From positions 1 through 64,000 of the forward strand of contig NHNK02000004.1 in the NCBI GenBank assembly GCA_002173415.2: a DNA stretch of 64,000 bases, read 5' to 3'. This stretch comes from Marinomonas agarivorans (GTDB lineage Bacteria; Pseudomonadota; Gammaproteobacteria; Pseudomonadales; Marinomonadaceae). The notes under the pieces are model-generated. The model searched no databases, was not told the origin of the DNA, and saw only the letters and a program-made list of their open reading frames with translations. The position numbers and the translations under genes are program-made. Below, piece by piece: positions 42,267 to 52,416 of this stretch; positions within the stretch are counted from its first letter, which is position 1, and each line of letters starts with the position of its first letter.

Positions 42267-44258
42267 TTACACTGTTTTATGTTTTAACCAAATACTTACA
42301 CCAGCTGGCGCAAGACGTTCTGAGCCTATTACTGACTCTATTTTGTATCCTACGTAGGTTGGCGTAAAACATTTCTCCATTTGAGAATAGTTGAAGGCAA
42401 AAATTACATTCCCTCGTTCTCTCAACCGCACCCCCCGCGGTAAGTATGTTGTTTCTAAACCAGCAAGTTCTGCTAGTTTCGCCATACTTGTCTTCAATAA
42501 CGAGTTATCTAGGCATGAACCAAGATAAAAACGTTTCTGCTCTCCTACTAACACGGGCAAACCGGCTTCGTCTTCCAGTAAAACAGGTAACTGAGTGGCT
42601 ATCTGTTCATGCCAGTGCTTTAGCTTACCTTGCCCCCAACGGCCATTAACGTCAAGTTGTGTATGATCTGGTAAGGCATCAACACGTTCTATTTGTAATG
42701 GCATGATTTGGGCAAGTTTTCCTGGCGCTAATTGCTCAGGAATTTGGTATGACTCAGTTTTGCTGCCTGTACGAGGGCCTGCTAAGAGTACGCCTTCGAA
42801 CGCATTTAACTGTGCCAATAATTCGTCATCGACTGTCACTTGTGCGGGTAAAACCAACATTTCATAGGTCGATAGGTCGGATTTTGGTGCAATGATGTCG
42901 ACGCTCAGCCCGAGTTCTCGCAGAGCTTCATAAACACGATAGCTCCAGAATAGGTAGCGATACGCTTGTGACTGGGGTTGGATATCTAACGCCCAGCAGG
43001 CATCGTAATCAAACATGAGGGCGACTTTACCTGAGCTTGGTAAGGCTTCAAGTTCGTTTCTGGCGATACCTAGTGCACTGGCGAGTTGATCGATTTCTTG
43101 ATTGACTTGTGTTGCTTCGCCTGCGGCTTCGGCTTTGCTGGCATCGGGCCTTAACAAGCCTGCGTGCATTTGCTCTTGCGCAAAAGGAGCTTGGCGAAAA
43201 CGGAAGTAGGAAACCAGTTCCGCACCATGAGAAAATGCTTCCCATGTCCATAGGCGAACAGCGCCTAATGCTGGTGATGGGTTGTGTGGCGCCCAGTTAA
43301 CCGGACCAGGTTGTTGCTCCATAATCCATAAACGACCATTGCTGCAACCTCGATACAGATCATGGTGGAAGCCACCAAAATCCGGATGCCCTGTACGCAA
43401 ATAGGTTTGTTTTTCTTCCGCTGTGTAAATCGCTTCTTGATCTAGAAAACCAAGTGGGTAGGTGTCCCAACTTGCTACATCAAGGTCTTTACCTACTTTG
43501 TGGTGATCAAATGCGGTGAAGAAGCCCATGTAGTTATGCACAAGGTCTCGTCCCGACGAGTATTTGCGCAGAATATCCACTTGCAGCTTGTTGTAGGCAA
43601 CCACTTGATCGGAGCAGCAACGGTGGAAGTCAAGACGATGGGATGGGTTAGCTTCGGTTACGGTTAAGTTAGGCAGTTCAATTTCATCGAACGAGCGATA
43701 GGCCATACTCCAGAAGATGTTGCCCCACGCCTTGTTCAAAGCATCAATGGTACCGTATTTTTCTTTTAACCAGATTTTAAAGGCGGCAAGGTCGGCTGCC
43801 CCATAACTTAAAATCGTGTCGTGACAACCAAATTCGTTGTCAGTTTGCCAAGAAACCACGGCTGGGTGATTGCCATAGCGTTCAGCCATGATGGTGACAA
43901 TTCGGCGGCATTCTTCTCGGTATTCAAGGCTGGCAAAAGTGTAATGACGGCGGGAACCAAACCCTCGTGGTTGGCCTTGTTCATTCACTGCTAACATGCT
44001 CGGATGTTTATCCACCAACCATTTAGGTGGTGTTGCCGTTGGTGTACCAAGAATGACTTTGAGACCCGCTTGATGCAGTACATCAAGGGATTGATCTAGC
44101 CATGCCCAATTAAATTGGTCAGGCTCTTTTTCGATGGTACTCCAGCTGAATTCACCAACACGAACGTACTCTATGCCCATGTCGCGCATGTCTTGTGCGT
44201 CTTGTAACCAGCGCGACTTTGGCCAATGCTCGGGATAATAACAAACACCTAATTTCAT
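42267..44258 (-). CDS. GH42 beta-galactosidase
   Basis: A 663-residue enzyme that cleaves terminal beta-galactosides, probably cytoplasmic as there is no signal peptide. The TIM-barrel N-terminus is LGVCYYPEHWPKSRW with MGIEYVRVGEFSWS. The acid/base glutamate lies in WQTDNEFGCHD, and the likely nucleophile is the Glu in LWIMEQQPGPVNWA. The trimerisation and C-terminal beta domains follow (PAQVTVDDELLAQL, VIFAFNYSQ). Length is standard for GH42. It is 2 bp after the SMP-30 lactonase gene and belongs to the galactose-catabolism operon. Confidence 0.93.
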   Translation of the reverse strand: MKLGVCYYPEHWPKSRWLQDAQDMRDMGIEYVRVGEFSWSTIEKEPDQFNWAWLDQSLDVLHQAGLKVILGTPTATPPKWLVDKHPSMLAVNEQGQPRGFGSRRHYTFASLEYREECRRIVTIMAERYGNHPAVVSWQTDNEFGCHDTILSYGAADLAAFKIWLKEKYGTIDALNKAWGNIFWSMAYRSFDEIELPNLTVTEANPSHRLDFHRCCSDQVVAYNKLQVDILRKYSSGRDLVHNYMGFFTAFDHHKVGKDLDVASWDTYPLGFLDQEAIYTAEEKQTYLRTGHPDFGGFHHDLYRGCSNGRLWIMEQQPGPVNWAPHNPSPALGAVRLWTWEAFSHGAELVSYFRFRQAPFAQEQMHAGLLRPDASKAEAAGEATQVNQEIDQLASALGIARNELEALPSSGKVALMFDYDACWALDIQPQSQAYRYLFWSYRVYEALRELGLSVDIIAPKSDLSTYEMLVLPAQVTVDDELLAQLNAFEGVLLAGPRTGSKTESYQIPEQLAPGKLAQIMPLQIERVDALPDHTQLDVNGRWGQGKLKHWHEQIATQLPVLLEDEAGLPVLVGEQKRFYLGSCLDNSLLKTSMAKLAELAGLETTYLPRGVRLRERGNVIFAFNYSQMEKCFTPTYVGYKIESVIGSERLAPAGVSIWLKHKTV

Positions 44259-44260
44259 TT

Positions 44261-45166
44261 TTATGCTCCGGCAAATGGCTGACTAACGGTGCCGGTCAAT
44301 GGCAGAGATAATGCTGTCCCTAAATTTGGCAAATCATCTAAGTGGATAGAAACGACATGGCCAGCAAGAGGTTGGTCTTTCAATTCTGTTTGTGAAAGTC
44401 CAATACTTGCCGATGTAATAAATAAGGTTTTCATGTCCGCTCCACCAAAAACACAGCTGGTTGGGCGGGCAAAAGGTAAGTCAACGACGTAAGCTTGTGC
44501 ACCATTGTTGTTGTAGCAGACGACTCGACTGCCGTCCCATTGTGCGTTCCAGAGGTTACCCTGCGCATCAATGGTTGATCCGTCTGGCCCCATGCCTTCT
44601 GGTGTCTGTATGAAGGCGGTTTCTGTACGAACGTCTTTGAAATCAGGCCAAGGGTACGCGTGAATTTTGCCTTGCATGGAATCGCCAAAGTAGAAGCATT
44701 TTTTGCTGTCATCCCACGCTAGTGTATTCGAAATACCCATGTTTTCTAGTAAACAGCTTTTTTCGCCGTCACTCGTTACTCGCCAGAGTCGGCCTGAAGA
44801 TTGCGCTTCTTCATCATCCATTGTGCCTACGTATAGAATGCCATCCGCATCGCATTTTGCATCATTACTGCGATTGGTTGGCTTGTCTTCGTCTAATTGA
44901 CAGAGGTAATCTAGCGTTTCTGTTTCTGGGTCAAAATACGCCACCCCATCTGCTAAACAAACCAACAAACGATGGCTTTTTGTGGTAAAAACAGCGGATA
45001 CTTTGACAGGCATTACCCAGTGTTGGTAACTGTTGTCTTGTTGAGACCAGCGCCATACGGCTTTCGCTGGAATATCTACCCAATACAAAGCGTGCTGCTT
45101 TTGGCACCAAAAGGGGCCTTCCGCCAGTTGGTGTTGGGTTTGACTGATTTGTTGAAATTCTGGCAT
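44261..45166 (-). CDS. SMP-30/gluconolactonase family lactonase (galactonolactonase)
   Basis: A 301-residue six-bladed beta-propeller. The metal ligands expected for the family are visible: Glu in AEGPFW, Asn in SNDAKCDADG, Asn in GISNTLAWD, and Asp in PDGSTID. In this operon it should open D-galactono-1,4- or 1,5-lactone to D-galactonate. It lies 9 bp after the KDPGal aldolase gene and 2 bp before GH42. The exact lactone is inferred from the pathway context. Confidence 0.88.
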   Translation of the reverse strand: MPEFQQISQTQHQLAEGPFWCQKQHALYWVDIPAKAVWRWSQQDNSYQHWVMPVKVSAVFTTKSHRLLVCLADGVAYFDPETETLDYLCQLDEDKPTNRSNDAKCDADGILYVGTMDDEEAQSSGRLWRVTSDGEKSCLLENMGISNTLAWDDSKKCFYFGDSMQGKIHAYPWPDFKDVRTETAFIQTPEGMGPDGSTIDAQGNLWNAQWDGSRVVCYNNNGAQAYVVDLPFARPTSCVFGGADMKTLFITSASIGLSQTELKDQPLAGHVVSIHLDDLPNLGTALSLPLTGTVSQPFAGA

Positions 45167-45175
45167 TGCTTACCC

Positions 45176-45808
45176 TTACTTTTTGATTTCTTGCCAGCCT
45201 TTGGCGTAGGCTTTCGCATTTTCAGCCGTTGTTTCGACACTTTGGCCTGCTTTATAAAGTGCAGAACCTAAGCCAAAACCTTGAGCACCCGCATCAACAT
45301 AGGGCTGCATGTTGGTTGGCGTAATGCCGCCTACTGGGCAGATTTTCATAGATTTTGGAATAACAGCACACAGAGCGGATATGACTTTAGGGGATGCCAT
45401 GGCTTCGGCAGGGAATACTTTTAACGCATCTGCTCCAGCTTCCATAGCGGCAAAACCTTCTGTAGCAGTAAAAAAGCCAGGGAACACATAAAGACCAGCC
45501 ACTTTCGCTGCTTTTATCAAGTCCACATTGGTGTTTGGGCTAACCATTAATTTCGCGCCTGTTGCAACTAATTCGGTCAGTTGCTCTTTTGTTACTACTG
45601 TTCCGGCGCCAATCAGGGCTTGATCGCCAAACGTTTCTTGCAGCAGACGAATACTGGTAAACGGGTCTGGCGAATTAAGGGGAACTTCGATTATTTTAAA
45701 GCCAGCATCGATCAATGCTTGTGCGTGAGCAACCACTTCATCTGGCTTCACTCCTCGTAAAATCGCAACTAGTGGCAGGTCTGCCATCCAATCAGAAAAC
45801 TGTTTCAT
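45176..45808 (-). CDS. dgoA: 2-dehydro-3-deoxy-6-phosphogalactonate aldolase
   Basis: A 210-residue class I aldolase of the KDPG/KDPGal type. LPLVAILRGVKPDEV near the N-terminus carries the conserved Arg. GAGTVV, VSPNTN and the Schiff-base lysine in ADALKVFPAEAM follow, then PVGGITPTN and GLGSALY. It splits 2-keto-3-deoxy-6-phosphogalactonate into pyruvate and glyceraldehyde-3-phosphate. Assignment to galactonate rather than gluconate rests on the adjacent DgoK-type kinase and galactosidases. Confidence 0.9.
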   Translation of the reverse strand: MKQFSDWMADLPLVAILRGVKPDEVVAHAQALIDAGFKIIEVPLNSPDPFTSIRLLQETFGDQALIGAGTVVTKEQLTELVATGAKLMVSPNTNVDLIKAAKVAGLYVFPGFFTATEGFAAMEAGADALKVFPAEAMASPKVISALCAVIPKSMKICPVGGITPTNMQPYVDAGAQGFGLGSALYKAGQSVETTAENAKAYAKGWQEIKK

Positions 45809-45858
45809 ATTTTAACTCCTCTCATCATGTTGATGAGCATGTGGGCAATAATTCAGAT

Positions 45859-46827
45859 TTATTCGCTTTTTGCTGCAAGGCGTTTTAGACCACGAATGGT
45901 GGCATCACTGGCATCAATAAATTCATGATCTACCCCCGCAACGTCTAAAGCACAGGCATATCGCTCGCATAGTTTTTTACTACCTACAAGGTACACTTTA
46001 TCTTGGTGTTGCTGTTTTTGGTCAAGGGCGCTCAACATGCCATTCACATCGTGGCCAATAATGATGCCGGATAGGTAGTCACGTACTTGCTCAGCCTTAA
46101 TTTCTTCATTTATGTAGTTACTTCTTGCACTAAATAAATGATGTAATAAGCCGCCTTGTTGTTGGCTAGTGTGCAAACCTTTTTCAAACGCGGCTTTATC
46201 AAAGGTTTGTGATTGGGGTAGCCCACGAGTCAAGCTAGAGTCTGTGTTTATTTGGGCAAAAAATTCACCCGAAAACGTGGTTGAAAATTGGTGGATTTGG
46301 CCGTTTTCAATGCGCACCCATTTACAGTGGGTACCAGGTAGGCAACATAATACATCGTCTTGTAAGCCTTGTTCTTGCAATAAATCCATAACGCCAACGA
46401 GTTGGGTTTCTTCCCCACGCATAATGTCGTTACAGCCACTTAGGCCGCGACCTTGTAAGCCTGGCACAATGGCAACAGGACCTGGTAAGTTTGTTTGCAA
46501 CCAAACTAAGTGTTGTGACAAATCATCAAGGGTTACAGGGCAGTTTTGATAAGGTACTTCTTGCCAACCAGTACGGCTGCCAACCATGCCAGCCATTAGT
46601 ACTGGTACGCCATCGGCAAACCAGTCGCCTACAAAATCTATTAGCACATTCTCATATTGATTAGGCGCTACATTTAAGATCCCTTTATCGCTTTCTCTTT
46701 GGTCATGGATTTTACCGTTTTGATCAAGCAGATATGCCCTTAGGTTGCTTGTGCCCCAATCGACAGCAATACAGAGTGGGTTTGTTAGTTCAGTAGGCTT
46801 TATTTCAGTTTGAGAATTTATAGACAT
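45859..46827 (-). CDS. dgoK: 2-dehydro-3-deoxygalactonokinase
   Basis: A 322-residue ASKHA-fold sugar-acid kinase. The phosphate-1 motif is IAVDWGTSNLRAYLLDQNG, and MAGMVGSRTGWQEVPY and LPGTHCKWVRIENG are family-typical. It phosphorylates 2-keto-3-deoxygalactonate with ATP. The start overlaps the end of the SDR gene by 10 bp, so translation is probably coupled. Somewhat longer than E. coli DgoK but complete at both ends. Confidence 0.9.
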   Translation of the reverse strand: MSINSQTEIKPTELTNPLCIAVDWGTSNLRAYLLDQNGKIHDQRESDKGILNVAPNQYENVLIDFVGDWFADGVPVLMAGMVGSRTGWQEVPYQNCPVTLDDLSQHLVWLQTNLPGPVAIVPGLQGRGLSGCNDIMRGEETQLVGVMDLLQEQGLQDDVLCCLPGTHCKWVRIENGQIHQFSTTFSGEFFAQINTDSSLTRGLPQSQTFDKAAFEKGLHTSQQQGGLLHHLFSARSNYINEEIKAEQVRDYLSGIIIGHDVNGMLSALDQKQQHQDKVYLVGSKKLCERYACALDVAGVDHEFIDASDATIRGLKRLAAKSE

Positions 46828-47600
46828 AGCCGTCCTCCATCGACAACTAGGTTTTGCCCTGTGATCATGCGACTGTCATCGGCTGCGAGGAACAGAACAA
46901 AATCGGCCACGTCTTCTGGCTCCATTTTCTCTTTCAGTGCCTGCTGTTCCATCAACTGGGCTTCGGCTTCTGGCGTTAGCCACAAGTCTTTTTGTTTCTG
47001 CGTCATGACCCAACCTGGTAGTAGGGTGTTGACTCGAATTTTCTCGGCGCCGAGTTCACGTGCTAAGGCTTTTGTCAGACCTGCAATACCCGCTTTGGCT
47101 GTGACATAGCCCGGATAACCGGTTAGACCAAGCATGAAAGAGTTCGAACTTACATTGATAATGCTGCCGCCCCCAGCATTGGCCATTTCAGGCGCAATGG
47201 ACTGAGCTGTGAAGAAGTGATGTTTTAGGTTCACGTGCATGCAGGCATCAAATTCGTCAGGCGTCATGGTGTTTAGCGAATGACGATGATCATTGGCAGC
47301 ATTGTTTACTAGCGCTCTAATTGCACCCCATTCTTTAATACGCTCTGCAATTGTTGCTTGCAGAAGGCTTGTATTTGTCAGGTCAACTAAACTAAAGCAG
47401 GCGCTTTGCTGTTTTTCATTGAGCTCATTCGCCAATGCTTCACCAGACTTAGCATCAATATCAAAAAAACTCACCAAACAGCCTTGCGCAGCAAACGCTC
47501 TAACCAAGGCTTCACCTATGCCAGATGCGCCGCCAGTAACTAAAACATGACGCTGTTTAAGACTAGGATATTGAGTCATCTCACTTTTTAAATCTGCCAT
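46818..47600 (-). CDS. SDR oxidoreductase, probable D-galactose dehydrogenase
   Basis: A 260-residue short-chain dehydrogenase. The cofactor motif is TGGASGIGEAL with DID after strand 2, which suggests NAD preference; NNAAND and the catalytic S/YxxxK (NVSSNS then YVTAK) follow. In the context of lactonase, dehydratase, KDGal kinase and aldolase, it most likely oxidises D-galactose to galactonolactone. Similar SDR galactose dehydrogenases occur in rhizobia. Its ATG shares one base with the upstream dehydratase stop (TAATG). Confidence 0.82.
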   Translation of the reverse strand: MADLKSEMTQYPSLKQRHVLVTGGASGIGEALVRAFAAQGCLVSFFDIDAKSGEALANELNEKQQSACFSLVDLTNTSLLQATIAERIKEWGAIRALVNNAANDHRHSLNTMTPDEFDACMHVNLKHHFFTAQSIAPEMANAGGGSIINVSSNSFMLGLTGYPGYVTAKAGIAGLTKALARELGAEKIRVNTLLPGWVMTQKQKDLWLTPEAEAQLMEQQALKEKMEPEDVADFVLFLAADDSRMITGQNLVVDGGRLCL

Positions 47601-49366
47601 TAGTGAGACTCCCTGTTTACTTTCGAGCTGCTTTTTCCGACTAAGAAGTCTAAGTCGGCACCTTGGTCAGCTTGTAATACACTGTCGATATACAGTTTGG
47701 CATAACCACGGTGATATTCGCTTTCTTCTGGTTGCCATTGAGCTTTTCTGGTTGCCATTTCTTCGTCAGAAATGTGCAGGTGCAAGCTTCTCGCTTCAAC
47801 ATCCAACGTAATTTCATCACCATTTTTGACTAATGCAAGCGGTCCACCAATTGTTGACTCTGGAGCCACATGCAAAACAACCGTGCCGAATGCGGTACCA
47901 CTCATACGGGCGTCACTAATACGCACCATGTCAGTAATCCCTTGTTCTAACAGTTTGCTTGGCAGCGCCATGTTGCCAACTTCTGGCATGCCTGGGTACC
48001 CCTTTGGCCCACAGCCTTTTAATACCATGATAGAGTCGGCATCGATGTCCAGATCAGGGGAGTCAATGCGCTCTTTGTAGTCTTCGATATTTTCAAAAAC
48101 TACTGCTTTACCGGTATGTTGTAACAGTTTAGGTGTGGCGGCACTTGGTTTAATAATGGCGCCTTGCGGAGATAAATTACCCCGTAAAACAGCGATACCG
48201 GCTTTGTCTCTTAGAGGGTTATCTAGGGTACGGATAACATCGTCATTGAAGCATTCCGCACCTTCATTTGCTTCACCAAATGTGATGCCGCCAACGGTTT
48301 TTGTCGACCAATCAAATGTCGATTTTAGGCGCTGTGTTAAGGCAGGGAAACCACCCGCATAGTGGAAGTCTTCCATCAGGTATTTACCAGAAGGCATTAA
48401 ATCGACTAGGCAAGGGACTTCTGCACCGATGCGATCCCAATCATCTAAAGTCAAATCAATGCCAACACGACCAGCAATAGCCAATAAATGCACTACAGCA
48501 TTGGTTGATCCCCCAATTGCAGCATTGGCACGAATGGCGTTTTCAAAGGCGGCTTTGGTTAAGATATCAGATGGTTTTAATTGCTCTTTCACCATCTCGA
48601 CAATACGCATGCCGGTTAGATGAGATAATGCCTGACGACGAGCATCAACCGCAGGCAAGGTACCATTTTCTGGCAGGGACATACCCAATGCTTCTGTTAA
48701 GCATGCCATTGTTGACGCTGTTCCCATGGTCATACAAGTACCGCGCGAGCGAGACATGCCAGATTCTGCGCGCATGAATTCGTCTAGGCTCATATGACCG
48801 CCACGTACGGCTTCACTGAATTTCCAAACATCGGTGCCTGAGCCAATGTCTTTACCGCGATATTTACCATTCAACATAGGGCCAGATGACACAACAATAG
48901 TAGGTAAATCAACGGAGCAGGCGCCCATGAGTTGCGCTGGTGTGGTTTTGTCACAGCCACCAAGCAAGACAACGCCATCTAAACCATAAGCACGAATGGA
49001 TTCTTCTACATCCATACTCATTAGGTTGCGGAACAGCATAGCGGTTGGCTTCATTTGTGTTTCGCCAAGCGACATAACAGGGAATTCCAGTGGCACACCA
49101 CCTGCTTCCCAAACACCACGTTTAACGTATTCAGCAAGTTCACGTAAATGTGAGTTACATGGTGTCAATTCACTCCATGAATTACAGATACCAATAATAG
49201 GACGTCCATCAAAGCTATGATCTGGCAAGCCTTGGTTTTTCATCCAACTTCTATGAATAAAGCCGTCTTTGTCGAGCTTTCCATACCATTGGGTGCTGCG
49301 TCGAGGTTGATTATCAACATCGACCAGTTTTAGTTCATCGTTATTGGTATCTTTCTTATCTGTCAT
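47600..49366 (-). CDS. IlvD/Edd-family dehydratase, probable galactonate dehydratase
   Basis: A 588-residue Fe-S dehydratase. Cluster ligands expected for the sugar-acid branch are visible: Cys61 in GICNSWSEL, Cys in GGCDKTTPAQL, and Cys in RGTCMTMGTAST. The remaining motifs AIGGSTNAVVHL and GPKGYPGMPE fit the family. Sequence style is closer to L-arabinonate-type dehydratases than to IlvD. In this operon it should convert D-galactonate to 2-keto-3-deoxygalactonate, a job done in E. coli by the unrelated enolase-superfamily DgoD. Confidence 0.85.
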   Translation of the reverse strand: MTDKKDTNNDELKLVDVDNQPRRSTQWYGKLDKDGFIHRSWMKNQGLPDHSFDGRPIIGICNSWSELTPCNSHLRELAEYVKRGVWEAGGVPLEFPVMSLGETQMKPTAMLFRNLMSMDVEESIRAYGLDGVVLLGGCDKTTPAQLMGACSVDLPTIVVSSGPMLNGKYRGKDIGSGTDVWKFSEAVRGGHMSLDEFMRAESGMSRSRGTCMTMGTASTMACLTEALGMSLPENGTLPAVDARRQALSHLTGMRIVEMVKEQLKPSDILTKAAFENAIRANAAIGGSTNAVVHLLAIAGRVGIDLTLDDWDRIGAEVPCLVDLMPSGKYLMEDFHYAGGFPALTQRLKSTFDWSTKTVGGITFGEANEGAECFNDDVIRTLDNPLRDKAGIAVLRGNLSPQGAIIKPSAATPKLLQHTGKAVVFENIEDYKERIDSPDLDIDADSIMVLKGCGPKGYPGMPEVGNMALPSKLLEQGITDMVRISDARMSGTAFGTVVLHVAPESTIGGPLALVKNGDEITLDVEARSLHLHISDEEMATRKAQWQPEESEYHRGYAKLYIDSVLQADQGADLDFLVGKSSSKVNRESH

Positions 49367-49401
49367 GTCTGTTCCTCATGGCTATTTAAGCGCTGTCGTA
49401 T

Positions 49402-51561
49402 TTATTTTGCTGAGGTTGCTTCAATAGCCAGCAATACTAAAGATTCAGGGTCTAAAATCGGTAGTTGCAGGCCTAATTTTGTTAGACTTGCACCATTTAA
49501 AACCAGTGGGGAATCCCACCATTCGGCCATTTTTTTCATCAAGTGATGCGGCATTGGCCCTTGTTCTAACACGGTGACTTTATAAAGCTGGTCAGGTATT
49601 AAGTCTGGCAAGCGGACAGGAAGAGGTTGTGCCTGTTTTGGCATAGTGAGCTGAGCATACGCTAACAAGCCTTTTTGGCGATCTTTACTTAACGCCCAAT
49701 TTGCTTGCGCGCGGCCATCCGCACTTGGTAAACGCCAATTATTGCCCGTATGTAAAATCTCTCTTACTGATTTGTATTGCGCTATCCAGCTACTAATCAC
49801 GGCTTTTTGTTCCACCGTGGCTTCTAATAAGTTCCACTCAATGCCCAAATGCCCTAATAAGGCAGTGCCTGCTCTGAAGCTAACATCATGGACACGACTG
49901 GTTGTGTGGCTCTTATCAGGGCCGATATGCGAGCCCATTAATTCCGGCGGAAAGAAGTAGCTAAAGCCTCGCTGAATACTGTGTCTTTCTAATGCATCAT
50001 TACAATCAGAGGCCCAAAAACGCTTGGTAAATTGCAGAATACCAAAGTCTACTCTGGCACCGCCTGATGCGCAGGATTCAAATTCTACTTGTGGGAATGC
50101 TTTATTTAATTCCCCTAGCAATTTGTAGAGTGCTTCAACTTGCGCGTGCGCTTGCGGAGCCACATCCGTACCTGGCTGCACATATTCGCGATTCATATCC
50201 CACTTAACGTAGTCAATGTCATATTCACCTAATAGAGTAAATAAACGCTCACGGATATAGGCATACGCCTCAGGGTTGGCCAGATTAAGCACCAGTTGAT
50301 AACGACCTAATACGGTATCGTAATTAGGCAGCTGTAATGCCCATTCCGGATGATTGCGGAATAAGTCTGAATCTGGGTTCACCATTTCGGGTTCGAACCA
50401 CAAACCAAACTCCATACCCAATTGCTTAACGTGCTGAATTAACGGTGACAGGCCATTCGGGTACTTTGTCTCATCAACAAACCAGTCGCCAAGAGCGGCG
50501 CGTTCACCATTACGGCCTTTAAACCAACCATCATCAAGAATGTAACGTTCCACCCCAACAGAAGCGGCTGCATCAGCAAGGGCTTTTAACTGTTCCATAT
50601 CATGGTCAAAGTAAAACGCTTCCCATGTATTTAAGTGGACTGGGCGCGGTTTATCTAATTTCGTGATGCTTCTTGCTTGTTCGTGGAACTGGTGGCTCAT
50701 GCCATTCAACCCAGTCTCGCTGGCACTGACATAAAGCACAGGTGTTGTTAACGATTCACCACTGTGCAGCGTAATTTCGCCAGGCAGGTATAGCGCTTCT
50801 GCTTGTAAATAACGGTGCCCCTCTATGGTGTAATCGGCTTTTAATCTATGGTTGCCACTAAATGCCAAGTGCATACCATACACTTCGCCATGCAACTCAG
50901 AAAAGTGCTCGTCACCAACGATGACACATGGAAAATTCGCGTGTGAATTGCGGCCAGCTCGGTTTTCTTGCACCCAATTATCAAACCATGGCGCTAGATT
51001 TTGTTGAAACTCTTGGCACCAGCGGCCGTAAAAGCTCATTCGTTTAGTAAAATGAGATGGCACTGGCATTGTCATTGCTAAACGTTGCACCTTGATATCG
51101 CTTTTGCCTTGGTTAACCAAAGTCAGTTTTTGGCTCAACAAACCCTGATCTGTAATGCCAATTGCTAGGCAGATAGAAAGCTCGGCATTGGTATCACGCA
51201 AAAAGAGTTTATAACCATGCGTTTGTTCAAGTGTCTGTTCCAGCTCCCAACAAGGGGACCAAGCAGCTCGATCCTCAGCAACAACTTCCACTGCTGGAGA
51301 AGCAAGCCAACCACGGCCCGTCTCTGGCAATAATGAAAGAGGTGCAGGTTCATCTAACATCGCCTGAGGTGTACTAGGCTGCTGACTCAAGTGTAATGCA
51401 ACTAAGTTAGTATCAGCTGGCAACTTAGCGCCAAAGTATAATAACTCTGGCGCCCCTTTTTTCGGGCAGAACAATACTAATGTCTGCCAATTATGGTCTT
51501 GCTTTAAAAAAGTACCTTTTTCACTTTTTTGTTGCGTGAAAAAGTGTTCAGTGAACTGCAT
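49402..51561 (-). CDS. GH36 alpha-galactosidase
   Basis: A 719-residue enzyme releasing galactose from alpha-galactosides such as melibiose or raffinose. It has the GH36 N-terminal beta-supersandwich, then a TIM barrel. The barrel includes ILDDGWFKGR, GLWFEPEMV, the nucleophile Asp in YVKWDMNREY, and the acid/base Asp in WASDCNDALER. No signal peptide, so it is probably cytoplasmic and acts on imported sugars. It starts 3 bp after the MalG-like permease gene. Confidence 0.93.
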   Translation of the reverse strand: MQFTEHFFTQQKSEKGTFLKQDHNWQTLVLFCPKKGAPELLYFGAKLPADTNLVALHLSQQPSTPQAMLDEPAPLSLLPETGRGWLASPAVEVVAEDRAAWSPCWELEQTLEQTHGYKLFLRDTNAELSICLAIGITDQGLLSQKLTLVNQGKSDIKVQRLAMTMPVPSHFTKRMSFYGRWCQEFQQNLAPWFDNWVQENRAGRNSHANFPCVIVGDEHFSELHGEVYGMHLAFSGNHRLKADYTIEGHRYLQAEALYLPGEITLHSGESLTTPVLYVSASETGLNGMSHQFHEQARSITKLDKPRPVHLNTWEAFYFDHDMEQLKALADAAASVGVERYILDDGWFKGRNGERAALGDWFVDETKYPNGLSPLIQHVKQLGMEFGLWFEPEMVNPDSDLFRNHPEWALQLPNYDTVLGRYQLVLNLANPEAYAYIRERLFTLLGEYDIDYVKWDMNREYVQPGTDVAPQAHAQVEALYKLLGELNKAFPQVEFESCASGGARVDFGILQFTKRFWASDCNDALERHSIQRGFSYFFPPELMGSHIGPDKSHTTSRVHDVSFRAGTALLGHLGIEWNLLEATVEQKAVISSWIAQYKSVREILHTGNNWRLPSADGRAQANWALSKDRQKGLLAYAQLTMPKQAQPLPVRLPDLIPDQLYKVTVLEQGPMPHHLMKKMAEWWDSPLVLNGASLTKLGLQLPILDPESLVLLAIEATSAK

Positions 51562-51564
51562 TGA

Positions 51565-52416
51565 CTACCCCTTAGTTGCACCTAATGTTAAACCTGCTAT
51601 GAAGTGTTTTTGCATAGCGAAGAACAGAATAACGGGTGGTAAAGCGGCAACAATAGAGCCTGCTGATATTAGCTGCCAAGAGGCAAGCCACTGACCTTTT
51701 AGAGCACTTAACCCTGCTGTGATAGGTCTAACTTCATCGCTCTGAACCAGTACTAGCGCCCAGAAATAATCGTTCCAAATAAAAGTAAAAATCAATACAG
51801 ATAATGCAGCAATAGCAGGACGAACAAGTGGCAAAACAACATTCCAGAATATTCTCAGCTCACTAACGCCTTCTACCCTTGCCGCTTCAATTAATTCATC
51901 TGGCAAACCGACAATAAAGTTACGCATGAACAACGTACAAAAGCCGGCCTGAAATGCTACATGGAATAGAATCAAACCGGTTGCGGTGTCATACAAGCCT
52001 GTTGAAATAGTTAGATCACGCACAGGAATCATAAGAATTTGGAAAGGAACAAAGTTGCCAGCAATAAAAGTGGCAAACAACAAAGTATTCCCCTTAAACT
52101 TAAACTTAGCCAAGGCATAACCAGCTAAAGTCGACAATGCAACTGCACCAATTACTGCAGGTAACGTAATAATAATAGAGTTCCACAAATACTGTGCCAT
52201 CGGTGTCACAGCAAAGACTTCTACATAGTTTTCTAAGATGCGCCACTCGGACGGAATACCCCAGTAATTCCCTGCATTAATATCCGCCGCTGAACGGGCC
52301 GATGTCATCATCACGGCAATTAGAGGGAGCAACCACATAATTAAGGCAACCCAAATAGCAACTCGATAGCTGATATTGGCTGGTTTGGATAATTTTTCAA
52401 TCGGTGTAGGAAACAT
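51565..52416 (-). CDS. ABC sugar transporter permease (MalG type)
   Basis: A 283-residue inner-membrane protein with six predicted helices. The EAA loop is EAARVEGVSELRIFWNVVLP, the ATPase contact site. The N-terminal RVAIWVALIMWLLPLIAVM and the final helix FFAMQKHFIAGLTLGATKG are typical of MalG-type permeases. It shares one base with the preceding permease gene and leads directly into the alpha-galactosidase gene. Confidence 0.92.
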   Translation of the reverse strand: MFPTPIEKLSKPANISYRVAIWVALIMWLLPLIAVMMTSARSAADINAGNYWGIPSEWRILENYVEVFAVTPMAQYLWNSIIITLPAVIGAVALSTLAGYALAKFKFKGNTLLFATFIAGNFVPFQILMIPVRDLTISTGLYDTATGLILFHVAFQAGFCTLFMRNFIVGLPDELIEAARVEGVSELRIFWNVVLPLVRPAIAALSVLIFTFIWNDYFWALVLVQSDEVRPITAGLSALKGQWLASWQLISAGSIVAALPPVILFFAMQKHFIAGLTLGATKG